Source: Massospora cicadina (taxonomy: Eukaryota; Entomophthoromycota; Entomophthoromycetes; Entomophthorales; Entomophthoraceae). From it: 64,000 nt of DNA. The position numbers and the translations under genes are program-made. Shown piece by piece: positions 11,002 through 22,421 of the stretch. The notes beneath the pieces are model-generated. The model searched no databases, was not told the DNA's origin, and saw nothing but the letters and a program-made list of their open reading frames with translations. Each line of letters opens with the position of its first letter. Positions within the stretch are counted from its first letter, which is position 1. The stretch covers positions 248,001 to 312,000 of the forward strand of contig JAKSZP010005270.1 in NCBI GenBank assembly GCA_022478985.1, in the 5' to 3' direction.

Positions 11002-11987
11002 CTTTTTATGGGTGTTCATTTTTTATCATCATATGTTTAGTCTGGATCCTTTTCCAAAGGGTTTTGGCAAACGCTTGGGATTGTTAATCAATCATAATAT
11101 TGGCTATTTAATTAAAATATTGATCCAGACTCATCCCCAAAGTTAATTCAAATGCTGAGTATAGAATTGGTGGTAAGGCAGCTTTTCTTCCATATAGTAA
11201 TTCAAAGAGTGTTTTCCCAGTTGAGAAATGATAGATGACATTATAGGCGAATGTCACCAAACTTAAGTATGAAGTCTAAGTAGAGATTTTTCCTAAAATC
11301 AACTTTCATAACGTTGCAGCTAAGGTAGCGTTCAATCTCTCAACTAGTCCATTAATCTCTGGCTGATATGGGACTGATACAACCCCCTTGATTCCCATCA
11401 ATTCGTTCAATTGGGGTATGACAAATGAGGTAAAATTCTTTCCATTATCATTCAGGATCAATTGAGGGCAGCCATGCCAAGATATCACTTGATACATGAT
11501 AAGTTTGGCAGTATTCATCGCATTGACCTGTACCATAGCCTTGGTTTCAATCCATTGGGTCAGGTGATCAATTGCAGCTATGATATATTGCATTCCTCCA
11601 GTGCTTGTAATTAGAGGTCCCATGACATTAATTGATACTGTATGCCAGGTAATCCTGGTCACACTAAACTATATCCAGCCACATTTTTGTGTGGCTTGTG
11701 GAGCTGACACACTGTACAACAGGAAAGAAAATCTGTTGCATCATTTTTAGCAATTCCCAATAGTAATATTGGCGAATATGCTCTAGACTTTTCTTGAGGC
11801 CGCCATGGCTGACAACTTTGTGAGTGGTGTGAACTATCTCCATTTGTTCGGATGGTTTCAGGAACAATAGCCTTTTATCATTCACTATTTTGAATAGTTG
11901 TCTATTCTTTTGTTCTGCTCCCTCCCTGGCTTTTTGTAACGCCGTTTGAACTTCTGGTGGCTCGTCCTCCAACTCTCCTTTAATCAT
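11002..11987 (-). pseudogene. G4 integrase, truncated, catalytic Asp replaced
   Basis: Zinc-binding HHCC region: THKVVSHGG near 11810-11835, then CCTVC near 11715 in a shifted frame. Core: WHTVSINVMGPL (about 11615-11650) where G1 has SIDVVGPL, so the first catalytic Asp is Asn. The second Asp is present in LILNDNGKNF and the Glu in INGLVERLN. Beyond 11306 the frame breaks, but YNVIYH and a FELLYG segment are still readable to about 11150. The C-terminal module is absent because the element stops at LINE A. Not functional as it stands. Confidence 0.8.
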
Positions 11988-12051
11988 TCATTCAAATAGG
12001 TCATCAGCACAATCTTGTACTGCAAAAATTGTCAATAGTTGGGATAATTCA

Positions 12052-12429
12052 TCAGCATTTTGGTTTTTTATCCCCAGTGCAATGTTTAATTTCATAGTCA
12101 TATGCTTGCATTTTCAAGGCCCATCGTGCTAGTCTTCCCACAGGCTCTTTTAAGTTATGCAACCAACAGAGAGATGCATGATCAGTTACAACTTTGAAAT
12201 GTATCCCATGAATATAAACACAAAATTTCTTGCAAGCATAGATAAATGCAAGACATTTGCACTCAGTGACTGTATAATTCCTTTCAGCCTTGGTTAAGGT
12301 ATAGCTGACATATGCCACTGGGTGTTCTTCGCCTTGTTCAGCCACTTGACTAAGTACAGCACCTATCGCCATGAGCGATGCGTCTGATTGTATAATAAAC
12401 AGTTGGTCAAAATTTGGATATTTTAGTAT
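12052..12429 (-). pseudogene. G4 RNase H domain
   Basis: QSDASLMAIGAVLSQ (first acidic residue in DAS), HPVAYVSYTLTKAERNYTVTE, CLAFIYACKKF, VVTDHASLCWL (TDH motif) and GRLARWALKMQAYD are all readable, mostly in one frame from 12372. This is the retrotransposon-type RNase H that degrades the RNA template during cDNA synthesis. A short frame break separates it from the thumb of RT at about 12430. Confidence 0.82.
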
Positions 12430-13440
12430 TTAGCTGGTTATCAAGTATTGCCATAAATTGTCAAATGATCCTTGGGCCATTTCATTCCATTTGAACCCTT
12501 TTTTTGGATCCTTAAGCAGATGGAATAATGTATCTGCTATTTTTGCAAAGTCCTTAATAAAACGGCAATAATAACTGACCATTTCTAAAAAGACTTGTAT
12601 ATCACAAACACTTTTTGGTAACACATCCACTCAATAGCATCCATTTTTGTTTTGAGGTTGTAATCCATCTGCGTTTATAACGAAGCCCAAATATTCTAGC
12701 TGCTCCTTAAAGAAGTGACACTTTTGGGGCTTGATTTTAAGATTGGCAGCAGTTAATTCTTGAATACTTTAATAAGAGCTGTAAGTTCTTGGTAGATGTT
12801 TGCCTAAATACATTAATTCATCTAGATAGACTAGATCACAGGACAATTTGAGGTCACATAAGATGGTATCTAAAGCCCGTTGAAAAGTTGCAGAGGCATT
12901 ACATAAGCCTTATGGCATCCGTGTAGGTTGGTAAAACCCTTGTGCCGTTATTATGGCACAATTCTCCTGGTCCTCAGGTGACATATCAATCTGCCAATAC
13001 CCTGAGATAAGGTCCATCGCTAAATAGAATTTAGACCCACCCAACTAATCTAATGTGTCATCAATTCATGGCAAGGGGTAAGATTCTTTTTTTGTGATTT
13101 TAATAAGATGGCGATAGTCAATTACAACCCAATTTGACCTGTTTTTTTTGATAATTAATATCAGACTACCCCATGGGCTGGATGAAGGCATAAGCAATCT
13201 ATGCAATAACAACTTTTCTATTTCTTCAGCAACTACTGCCTCAGCTGCTCGGGACCTTCAAATAGGTCTCATTCTAATTGGGGCAGCTTCCCCAGTGTCA
13301 ATTTGATGGAGTACATTTTCTGCACACCCAAGATCATTGTCATTTTTGGCAAAAATAGTTTGATATCAATTTGAATAAAGCCAATACTTCATTTTGCTGA
13401 TCTTTGGTTAACTCTGATAATTGTTCCAAAAAGATTAATG
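12430..13440 (-). pseudogene. G4 reverse transcriptase, catalytic motif altered
   Basis: Decayed in several frames. Readable parts: the catalytic box VYLDELMYL (12808-12831), where the usual YLDD is YLDE (12817-12828); KPQKCHFFKEQLEYLGF near 12700; then VCDIQVFLEMVSYYCRFIKDFAKIA and a LLKDPKKGFKWNE segment in an open frame (12430-12630). Multiple stops upstream. Replacement of the second catalytic Asp by Glu would be expected to abolish or strongly reduce activity. Confidence 0.75.
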
Positions 13441-13781
13441 TATGAATGCATCCAGCTAAATCAGGTAATCACATTTCATTTAAATCCCCAAATTTGTGGA
13501 AGGAATGGAGCTCTGTTATAGGGATTAACTGGGCGAATGCAATTACTTAATTTACTTGATTATCATCGCTGTTTTTCCCAAATTGGCTAATAGAATATGC
13601 TTTTCCCATGACCAGGAATTAGGATCCCTGGAGCTACCCAAGGTTCAATTCTTGATCTTCCCCAGGGAGCCTCGATTTCTATATATAATTTCTCAGGAAT
13701 TTTCAGAGTCAGTCCAGTATAGACCAGTGTCTGCATCCCAGGTGGTAGGATTAATTCTTTTTTTACTCATATTGGGATCCC

Positions 13782-14466
13782 TCAGTTTTTATTCACATGT
13801 TTTGGTAAAGGGTGGATCTTCTTCCCAACTAGTTTATAAACAACGGAAAGGATGCCATCCTTATATAACATTTTTATAAAGTTATTTCTCCAAGTGAGGG
13901 GGACATCCCCCTTCTGAAGATAGATCAATGGTAGCATCTGGCCCAAGATTGTCATAGTATCTGCCTCAAAGTCACACTTTACTCCATACTTCAGCATGAA
14001 GTCAGTGCCAATGCGAATATCATAAATTTGATTAGGTAGAACAATTGCTGGCTCAGACACAACTAGAGATCCAAAATGAAGAGGTAAGGCACTATAAGCC
14101 CCACAGGAGGTCATAGGGTTGGGCCCAGCAGTACCATACTGCTTTTGATGCGCTATATCTGGCGAAATCTTTAGATGTTTTACCAATTTCTGTAGACACA
14201 ATATTGATTGGTGCACCACTTTCAATAATAGCCCTTACTTCTACTTTGTTAAACAATTTGTTGGCATGAATACACTCAGAATAGTGGAAAATGTTGTTTA
14301 CTGAATGTATAGCGGCATCAGTTGCCAAATCCAGAGTGTGAAAAATTTGGGCTGATATATAAGGAAATGAATCCTTTATGGTAGTGGTAGAAATTGAAAC
14401 GTTAACGTCTTCCAAATTCATCTTTAGCAATTCATCTTGATCGTCAGCATTTTGGGCCTTTTCCAA
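13782..14466 (-). pseudogene. G4 retropepsin-like protease region
   Basis: AIIESGAPINIVSTE around 14200-14235 aligns with AIIDTGAPVNIVSTQ in G1, so the active-site Asp of D-T/S-G is Glu here. Downstream GAYSALPLHFGS, PAIVLPNQIYDIRIGTDFM and a GVKCDFE segment match the G1 protease through its C-terminal half. The two halves lie in different frames and overlap at 14092-14225. Function if intact: processing of the Gag-Pol polyprotein. Confidence 0.78.
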
Positions 14467-14479
14467 AAGTTGACGAGCG

Positions 14480-15549
14480 TAAGGTCAGGCAACTTCTGAT
14501 ACAATTTCAGTATTAAAAGCATTTGTTTTTGATTGAGTTGTAGCATGAATATTCATACCTGTGCTCCGCTCATGAGAATCATGAACAGGTTCATCTATGA
14601 ATAGGTCAGAGGTATCAATTTAATCAAACTTGTCTGGGGAAACTCAGCAATTTGCAGATCTAGATCACTCCTCATCTAGACCGCAGGGCCTTTTCCTGAC
14701 TCCTCATAGGTATTTTATTCCTGTAACAACGTTCACCTGATTTTTTGGTTTCTTAGTCCAGCACTGGGTAGCATATTGTCCAATATTTCGAAATCTGTTA
14801 CTAGTAATGTGCGGGGCATTACTAGACCATTTTGGACTGTCAGTGTTTTTCTTCATTTGTTTGGGGAAATCCTTTTTGGTCTCGGTATTTTTTGCCAGGA
14901 TTGAATTAAAAAGGCTATTGTTGTTTTACACTTCAATTTGGTGCATCAAAAGTAGAAGCTAATTCTTTCAGGTGCTCCACCATTTGAAAAGTAGTGTACT
15001 TACTGGCGAAGGTTGATGACATGATTCAGTGTAAATCCTAATAGGGTTAGAGTGTGCCTTCATAGTAATGCAAGCATCAAAATCGCTCAGGTTATCAGCT
15101 CCCATCAGGATTTCTGCTTCTTTATAAAGACGGTTGGCAAATTCTCCTAAGGTTTCATCTTTTCAGAATTGTATCCCCATTAACTACTGCTTTCAGTTAT
15201 CCATTCATTTAAGGCTTCCAAACTCCTTCATTATTTCTTTTTTGCCTCATTATAGGACCAATTTTCCCCTAGCAAATGGGGTAATACCAAGTTTAGATAA
15301 GTGGTGTCTAAACAATTGATAACAGTAATGGCTTTTTGGCAATCATTTCAACTGAACATGGTCATTTTGAACGATCTGAAGAAATCCAGGGTATTATCCC
15401 AATGAAAGGGTGGCAATTTTGGGGTGGGCCGAAATTCCTCAGTTTCCACGTGCTCAGTTTTAGGACGAGTAGTGCAACTAGCCATTCTAGCGCCATTTGG
15501 TGTGTTGTGGGGTCATTTCTGAGATGGCGGCATAGGCACTTGGCATATT
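14480..15549 (-). pseudogene. G4 gag middle and nucleocapsid remnant
   Basis: Several frames carry Gag-like pieces, including LPPFHWDNT, DETLGEFANRLYKEAEILMGA (about 15060-15130) and FRNIGQYATQC (about 14770), a degenerate CCHC knuckle whose first Cys is lost. The DETL.EFA.R motif matches NETLSEFAERF in G1 at about 21670, which places this as capsid. Stops throughout. Confidence 0.6.
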
Positions 15550-15978
15550 TCAAGTAGGCCAAATGCTCCCTATATAACTTTCATCTTCATATAAGTCCTG
15601 ATTCCCAATCTCCATTTCCACATGAATACAAGTACACTTATGTTTTTCCCATTCTTGTACTTGTTTCTGGAGCTGACTATGTTTTTCCTGTAATAACCGA
15701 TTTTTTCCAGCCTCAGCTTGAAGTGCTACTTTGAGCAGGAGTAGCTCCTTCTCCACTTTGGAATATTGTTGCTCTAACTTAGATGTTTTTCTGAGTAATT
15801 CATTATTAGCTTCTGTGACAAGGTTGACATTTTCTTCCACCTTAAAAACACGATTCTCCATTTGGGATAAATCGGCCTGATCCATGGACATTAGAGTGGT
15901 CTGATTCACACTCTCCAGCTCAGTCCATAATCGCTGAATCTCTCCCTGCACTGAAGACATGGTGGTACTTCTTGACAA
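15550..15978 (-). CDS. G4 Gag N-terminal coiled-coil segment
   Basis: An open frame of 142 codons starts 17 bases beyond the primer site, the expected place for gag. The protein is rich in Leu, Glu, Gln and Lys with heptad-like spacing over residues 30-110 (for example MENRVFKVEENVNLV, LLRKTSKLEQQYSKV), strongly suggesting a coiled coil that could support particle assembly. G1 has a shorter similar stretch (QRFQQQYEMLQQLINKQ near 21090). The stop at 15550 is likely a mutation because capsid-like sequence continues in other frames. Confidence 0.65.
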   Translation of the reverse strand: MSRSTTMSSVQGEIQRLWTELESVNQTTLMSMDQADLSQMENRVFKVEENVNLVTEANNELLRKTSKLEQQYSKVEKELLLLKVALQAEAGKNRLLQEKHSQLQKQVQEWEKHKCTCIHVEMEIGNQDLYEDESYIGSIWPT

Positions 15979-15994
15979 GACTCAACTACACCCC

Positions 15995-16009
15995 CTGTAG
16001 TGAGCACCA
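15995..16009 (-). promoter_or_regulatory. G4 primer binding site
   Basis: TGGTGCTCACTACAG on the minus strand, two bases inside the 5' LTR. The same 15 bases stand in the same place in G1 (20905-20919). It would pair with a tRNA ending CTGTAGTGAGCACCA. The tRNA identity is not assigned. Confidence 0.8.
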
Positions 16010-16011
16010 AT

Positions 16012-16731
16012 TGTAAACTTTTGGGACATTTACTGCACAGGGTGATTGTTGAGTAAAACTATAAACCCTAGTTGTATTGTGACACCTAGTAGGTTGAGCC
16101 TTCAAAATAAGTGGCAACGAATCCACTCTGGTAATGGTAATTTAGAAAAACAACTAGGGACTTATTTTCCCTTCAATCTTCAATTTAGAAGTAAATATAT
16201 AACTATATTGCAGTTGAATTCTATTTTTATTACAAAAGTTAGGGGTTTTTATAGGCAGAAGGCGGACAACTTTTCAGATAATTTTCTGAAAATCAAATGA
16301 TTAGTCCCCAAAACTTCTAACCCTTAGATTAAATTCTGACGGTAGTGAATGTCTTCATCTTAATTAATCCCCAGCAGTGTAATTGTTTACGGATTGACAA
16401 TCATCCCCATGTGTTAGGAACCATACACAGAATGTTTGGGGCCGTGTTACCTGAATACTACTACTAGCTACTGCCAAAACAAGCGTTAAAACGCTTCAGT
16501 AGCTTTGTTAAAACGACCCTAATTTTTCAGCACCTCTGCTGTAACGATTTATTATAGCAATCCAACTATTGGCAATCATGCCCTCATTAATTTACCTAAT
16601 TAACATTGTCAACCATGATTCCTGACGAAATATTAACCAAAATCAACCATCAGATTATATCATTTGATTATTTATGGATAATAATTTAGTCAGCAACCAT
16701 TGCCAAACAATCAGTTGCTTTAACAACCAGC
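16012..16731 (-). repeat. G4 5' LTR
   Basis: About 720 bp between the primer site and the G3 integrase. It ends TTTACA (minus strand) next to the primer site. The outer edge is placed at the CCAGCA that reads TGCTGG on the minus strand, with a few bases of uncertainty. No second copy exists in the window to confirm the edges. Confidence 0.6.
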
Positions 16732-17290
16732 AATTTTTAATTGGCAAGCAAGATGGATAATGTGGTCAACCAAATTTCCAACAGTGATGGATCGTCTTAT
16801 GATTGGACTTCTCTCCTTTCTACTACTGTCTTTGCTTACAACATTAACTACCATTCTGCTATGGGGAAAAGCTCTTTCCAACTATTGTATGGATGGTACC
16901 CTGCACTTCTGGCACTGCTTTATTCCTGCATAGAGGATACTGGCAGAATGGATCCTCATCAGTATTTGACTAACTTAGTGGAAATGCTGATTAAACTGAA
17001 AACTGAAGCCTACTAATGCAGTTTAGCAAAGAAGAATAAGGCTCAGGCAGCTTATAAAGTACAGCATAGCAGCCTCGCTCAATTTCAAGATGGAGATATG
17101 GTTTTGTTTCATGACCATTTTGGGTTTGGTCAGAAACACAAGCCGGCCAACATCTGGATTGGTCCTTTCTAAGTTATAGAGAAAATTGGGGTTGACGATT
17201 ATATATCAAGGACCCCTCTAGTGGTTGGATCATTAATCCGGTGAATGCAAGTTCCTCCAACCATATAATCAATAATATTCTTATTGTCCA
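16732..17290 (+). pseudogene. G3 integrase C-terminal part
   Basis: The frame opens at ASKMDNVVNQ and runs to 17016: TTVFAYNINYHSAMGKSSFQLLYG, then ALLYSCIEDTG and a YLTNLVEML helix. After a stop it continues with AQFQDGDMVLFHDHFGFG, KPANIWIGPF and a degenerate GPF-type module. The same segments occur in G1 (25640-26000) and G4. The catalytic core is missing because the sequence begins where the G4 LTR ends. Confidence 0.78.
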
Positions 17291-17305
17291 GTCAAGGAGG
17301 GGTGA
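17291..17305 (+). promoter_or_regulatory. G3 polypurine tract
   Basis: GTCAAGGAGGGGTGA directly before the 3' LTR; G1 has TCAAGGAGGGGGTAA at the same place. It primes plus-strand DNA synthesis in LTR retrotransposons. Confidence 0.75.
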
Positions 17306-17871
17306 TGTTGTAATTCTGATATGACTAAGTGATAAGTTAAGAATCACTAGGGCGGATCGGAAAGAATCTGCCAAACATGACATTGGGTTCAATAATTTGA
17401 GTGCTTCAAGATGAGGTAATATGGGGATATAATGAGCTATTATTGGATCGCCTCCAAATAAGGCAATAAGGCGATGTCAACATTTGACAAATATAAAAAA
17501 ATCGCCTACAATTAGGGCGATAGAGAATTAAAAGAATAGCAAGCTGAAATCGAGGAGAATCAACAGAATAGAATAGCCCAAGCTATGGGAGCGATATTGT
17601 CCAAAGCTGCTGTATATAAGAGAGATGGGCGATTGAGAAAGTTAGGTTGTTTTTAGTAGAAGAGTGTAAGCGGACTAGGAAAGATCCGCTCAGATTAATT
17701 ACAATAAAAGAAGTTTTTTCAGTGATATTGCTCCCTTTTTTTATGTTTATTATTTTAATTGTGCTTTAAGGGACCGACGATCTTCATATCATCATTCCAA
17801 TTGCTCAGTGGGTCAACCCCATGCAAAAACCCTTACAGCGTATCTTATTTGATTCTGCCAATTTTACAACA
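17306..17871 (+). repeat. G3 3' LTR
   Basis: Starts TGTTGTAATTCTGATATGACT and ends TTTTACAACA. The first 20 bases and the GCTCAGTGGGT box near the end match the solo LTR at 33240-33736 and, less closely, the G1 LTRs. AATAAA-type signals occur near 17705. The following sequence is a different gag (G0), so G3 ends here. Confidence 0.72.
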
Positions 17872-18480
17872 CCGCATAATTAAAGGGGAGAGCCCCATGA
17901 AGTTTACCAGCCGTTTCTATGCTCAAGTGCAACCTTTGGTTACCACAAATTGTACTAACTTGGACGACGCCATTACCCTGTCATCTTTGCAATGGGATCT
18001 TATTCAAGAGGTTCAAATGCATATGAATTGCCAAAAGAACAGTTTTAAGTGCATCTGAAAATAAGGAAGCACTTAGTGAGATCTTTGCAATAACCTTACA
18101 TCCTAAGCCTACCACTTTTTCTACTACCAATTATCCTTGGTTCCATGTGGTTGAAAACCAGAAAACCCCTTGCCCCTAAAGCACCAACTGCAATGGCTTC
18201 CAGTACAGCGCTAAGACATTATGGAAACAACTTGCAGAGGAGGTAGGAAAAGGTCCTTCAGCATGAAGGATGAGGCTCTATGCTGAAATCCCTAACACGG
18301 TTCAAGAATCATCCATGACCTCTAACAACCCTGGATCTATCTTAACTGAAAAAGGTTTAGTACCCTTTACTAATAAAGAAATTGATACTGCTTACCCTTC
18401 TTCCAATAACCATCCCATGTTTCTCATGCTACCTCCACAGTTCAGAAGTCTGGTTACACATGTCACTGTTTGAGTGCATA
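17872..18480 (+). pseudogene. G0 gag remnant
   Basis: GESPMKFTSRFYAQVQPLV near 17887-17945 and LDDAITLSSLQWDLI look like the capsid region of a Ty3-type Gag (F..RFY.Q...L, then L.DA). A second open stretch at 18270-18473 ends NHPMFLMLPPQF, possibly Gag-Pol linker. Stops between. Assignment rests on position upstream of RT and the capsid-like motif. Confidence 0.45.
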
Positions 18481-18899
18481 AGATTCTGTTTCTCGCAACA
18501 TTTGCAGTAGTTCACCATAAATATGATATAGTTCTAGTTTATGAAGCATATCAAGATAGCTCTGGACTTGCCGCATCATATGGAGCACAGCACGGCTGGA
18601 CCACAATGTACACAATCAATAGTGACCTATTCTTCCATACCTATTTGATTTAGGAAGCTCTTTATAAGCACCTCCGCTATTGTGCTGGATAAACTGAGCT
18701 ATGTACCATATCTTGGAACTCATTTCTCTGAGACTACTCTGCAGTAGTACATTATTGTGATGAATTTTTCCCTACTGCGACATCAGTTTTCCCTAGTCTT
18801 TAAAAATTCCCGCGACTCCCAGGCGGAGGCCAAGGCCAGGGCTTGCTTCTAGAGTGTGAGAGCCAAAGCAACCAACTTCATTATAATCTAAGGGGCTCA
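18481..18899 (+). other. G0 between gag and RT, unreadable
   Basis: Expected location of protease, but I found no D-S/T-G motif in any frame. Confidence 0.4.
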
Positions 18900-20330
18900 C
18901 GAGTCCAGAAGCCCCACCTGCTGTTGATGGACAAGAGGGCATGCCGATCTACTTACCTGGGGTGACCACTATACCTCCAAAGTCCCAAATTATTGCTGAT
19001 ACCCAGAGTCATGTTAACATCCCCTTTAGATACCTTCTGGAAATCTGAGTCCTAGATAACCCATCTGCCAAGGAGGTTATAACCTGTCCGGGAATTCTAG
19101 ATCCAGCTTATGCCAGATCTATATCAGAGTTGTTGGCTAACTTTACTGACAAACTTAAGGTATTGGTCTAAAGCAGTCTCGCCGCCTATGTCCGCCTCCT
19201 ACCAGGAGAGGCTGTTGACAATATCTGCAGTTTTGGGAGCCAAGGGATTTTAGTTTGTAGATGCCCCCACCAGTGGCCTAGTCGACACCAGTAATGGAAA
19301 GGATCTCACTGGAGAATAACAGCACCTAGTTCAAGGATTTCTGAAAGAGTATTAGACCTATTTTCAGCCTTAAACTATAACTTTGGAATAATGAGTGAGG
19401 TTCTACATCATGTGGACACTGGGGATGCTCACCCCTTTTAGTCCGACCTTACCAAAAAAGTAAGGTTAAAGAGGCCAGGCGCGGTAAAACTTAAACAATA
19501 CTTGAAGCTGGACTATTGGTGCCTTCGTGCAATCCTTGGGCCTCTCTTCTCCTACTGGTTTGGAAGAAGGATGGCAGACATTCGGTGGTGATGGACTATT
19601 AAAAGCTCAACTCTATCACCAATATAAAAAGTTATCCTCAGCCCCAAATCAACAACTATCTCTGCCTACTTGCCATATTGTGGTACTTTTCCGCATTGGA
19701 CCTTGCCAGTGGTTATTGGCAAGTGGAGCTCACTCCTGAAGATCAATCCAAATTTGCGCTTACAGCTAATGATGGGCTATACGAACCCACAATGATGCCC
19801 CAGGGTTTTTGTAGTGTGCCAGCCACTTTCTGATGCACCATGGACAGGATCCTGGGGACTTAAAGTTATAGCGTGTCCTCATATACCTAGATGACATCAC
19901 TGTTTTCTTGCTAACTTTCAATAGTTACGTGAAGCATCTTCAGGAAGTTTTAACTGTTTAGAAGAGCTTTGATGAAGCTCAAACCTTTTAAGTACTCTTT
20001 CTTCCTAACAGGAATGGATTTCCTTAGACATAAGGTGTCAAAAGAAGACATCCAGCCCATACAACATTAAAGCCATAAGAAAAGATGTCACACCCGCAGA
20101 GCCTAGGGATTTTCTGGTACTCCTTGGCAAGGTGGGTTATCATTGTCAATTTATACCTTGATTTGCTGAACTTGATGAGCCTCTATTTTACCCCCTGCAG
20201 AAGAACGTGACTTTTGAGTGTCAATTGGAACAATAACAAGATTTTAATGCCTTGAAGACCGCTCTTTTTGTAACAACCTATTTTAGTCCATCTGTATTTT
20301 GATCACCCCATCTTGTTATTCATGGATGCA
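18900..20330 (+). pseudogene. G0 reverse transcriptase remnant
   Basis: Recognisable pieces in shifting frames: LDLASGYWQVELTPEDQSKFA (about 19695-19755; SGYWQ with catalytic Asp), the MPQGF box near 19797, VLIYLDDITVF with YLDD at 19884-19895, and a segment resembling FLRHKVS.E.IQP near 20020. This is a Ty3/gypsy RT with its catalytic aspartates still readable. About every 20-40 codons is a stop or shift. Confidence 0.72.
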
Positions 20331-20438
20331 AGAGATGCCGCCGTTGGGGTATACTAGCCTAGCATTACAAAAATCAGGTCAATTACACAGTGGCCTATTT
20401 ATTTAAGACCCTGAGCAAAGCTGAACAGAAATAAAGTG
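20331..20438 (+). pseudogene. G0 RNase H, first part
   Basis: The frame carries AYLFKTLSKAEQK-type sequence up to the G1 insertion point. The same frame continues at 26604 with SVTKRESLAVLLAIKHL (one TAA for a Tyr codon), the standard RNase H helix. Confidence 0.75.
20434..20438. repeat. G1 target duplication, left
   Basis: AAGTG, repeated at 26599-26603. Confidence 0.85.
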
Positions 20439-20903
20439 TGTCGCGATTCCTATATGACTGGACAATAAGCTCTAAGTCAATATGGCAGAATATATGGAAT
20501 CCGCTGGAATTGAACCAGTACTGGTAATTCAAGCGCTTCAAAATGAGGCATTCGGTGAATCAAGAGGATTTATGCCAAGATTTGATACAAATAAGAGTAA
20601 GTCAAAAAGGAAAGCAGAATAGAAGAGTACCAAGCTGAGGATGCATCCAGATGAGGAACCAAGGTAAAAAGAGTCTGATGGAAGATAAAAGGTTTAGAGG
20701 TTTTTATAGAAAAGGAGAGCGCAGATAAAAGCTGCGATTATATTATAATAAAGATCAAAATAAAGGGCGATAGCTCCATATATATTTTATTAAGTTTATT
20801 ATAAAATTAGCGATCCTCATATTGTCCAATTTGATTGCTCAGTGGCTCATACCCTGTGCAAACCCAACTCGGTGGAATCAAGCCCAAACGCCGAGAATTA
20901 ACA
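20439..20903 (+). repeat. G1 5' LTR
   Basis: 465 bp, TGTCGCGATT to GAATTAACA. AATAAA signals near 20747 and 20760. Pairs with 26133-26598. Confidence 0.92.
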
Positions 20904-20904
20904 G

Positions 20905-20919
20905 TGGTGCTCACTACAG
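20905..20919 (+). promoter_or_regulatory. G1 primer binding site
   Basis: TGGTGCTCACTACAG, one base after the LTR, identical to the G4 primer site. Confidence 0.85.
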
Positions 20920-20929
20920 TGGGCTCACT

Positions 20930-22420
20930 AAGCAACTATAGTTGAAAACAACCAGAAAGCCAAATACTCAACAATGAGGAGTCCTCCTCTGTTCTGACAG
21001 TAAACCTGCTCACAGTATATAATCAAAGAAGTTCTTTCACGAATACAAGCTGTGGAAAGCAACTGAACGAAGAAAAGGGAGTCTGCCAGAGATTTCAACA
21101 ACAATATGAAATGCTGCAACAGTTGATCAACAAACAGTTCGCGGAGCATACTGAAGCCGGGGGGAATGGGGTAGTTAGTGGCAACTTGGGGGAAGAATGT
21201 TATGGATCAGCATTATATTTCCATCATGTGGTATGGTGAACCCCCCATGTGACACCACCTCTCCCAATTCCTTTTTGAAGAGTTAAAGCCCATCCAGCCA
21301 GATGTGTGATAATGCATCAAGGAATGGTTCCCATAGTCGCTCTGACAACTGTTCGCCAGCCCTTTGCAGCAGGAATCTAGAGCAAACCGAATTTGTTCAT
21401 AATGAGAAATTACCTCCTTTTAGTTGTGATGGGAACCTACATGGTTACTTTAAAAGGTTTGAATTCTCTGTGGAAGGAGCTACAGATTGATGAAAAGTGA
21501 AATTGTTGCTGTCCGCTTTGAATGTGGAAATCACTGATCAGGTGACCTGCTAACTTCCCAACAGCTCGGTATCTTATGCACAAATAAAAGCAATTATCAT
21601 TTGGCTGTTTGGAGCTACCAGTATGTGTCAACAAAAAACTGACTTTATGACTATACAGTTTGACCAAAACGAAACTCTGTCAGAATTTGCTGAGCGGTTT
21701 TTGGTGGAGGCACATGTTATGCTTGGGGCCAGTATCTTAACCACTGAAGATGTAAGTATAGCAATGACGGCAGCTGTAAAACCATATTGAGAACTATATA
21801 ACGCTATGTCCCATGTGTTGGACAGGGATACCAGACTTATTCAGATTATGAATGCCTTACAGTGGCTCTCCGCCACAAACAGCGCCCCCAACATAGCCCA
21901 AAAATTGCTGTTGCCCCCGCTCTAACCCTTGCAGGATATAGGTCGCAGCAACTGGGCTATCAGCCACTTGAATGTAGTCGTCCCTCACATGAGTCAATAC
22001 ACCCTTTCTGGCCCAGGTACGCTTCCTCAGTTCATCTGCGACCTTGGAACCTTACTGGCAATTATTGGCCTGGGTCTTCCGCCCCAAACTATAGACGCGC
22101 ACCTTTTATGAACACTTGCTTTTAGTGTGGACAAAGAGGGCATCATGCAGCCAATTGCCCTAGTCAACCATATGTGTATGCAATGCCAACTAGGATAATC
22201 GAGCAGGGAAAAGCTTGAGCATAGTAGAGATGGGATGCTCTATCTCCGCTAAGTTCAATTCACTTGTCCCTAACACTTGTCAAACAACTTTCTGAGTAGA
22301 AATTGAACCTTGTAAGATGATTTGTTATACCAGCCTCTTTCGTTGGATACCCATGCTTCCGCTTCCAAGAATAAGAGTTTAACCAATCAGGCTGAGTTCC
22401 ACCAAGACATGCAGAAGCCA
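20930..22420 (+). pseudogene. G1 gag, broken
   Basis: A coiled-coil-like start QRFQQQYEMLQQLINKQ (about 21085). Capsid-like LPPFSCDGN and YFKRFEF near 21410-21470, then QNETLSEFAERFLVEAHVML (about 21665-21725). A nucleocapsid knuckle CF*CGQRGHHAANC (22117-22160) keeps the C-x2-C-x4-H-x4-C spacing with a TAG inside it. Stops at roughly six places. Gag forms the particle and the knuckle binds RNA. Confidence 0.75.
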
Positions 22421-22421
22421 T

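Larger units (their letters stand above)
11002..16731 (-). mobile_element. G4: Ty3/gypsy retrotransposon, 3' end missing
   Basis: Minus-strand order from high to low coordinates: 5' LTR, primer site, gag, protease, reverse transcriptase, RNase H, integrase. The domain order (RT-RH before IN) defines Ty3/gypsy. The integrase runs directly into the 5' end of LINE A at 11001, and no G4 integrase tail or 3' LTR appears on the other side of LINE A. The right end falls inside the integrase of G3. The same clade as G1 and G3, as shown by the shared STGK..FELLYG integrase segment and identical primer site. Confidence 0.85.
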
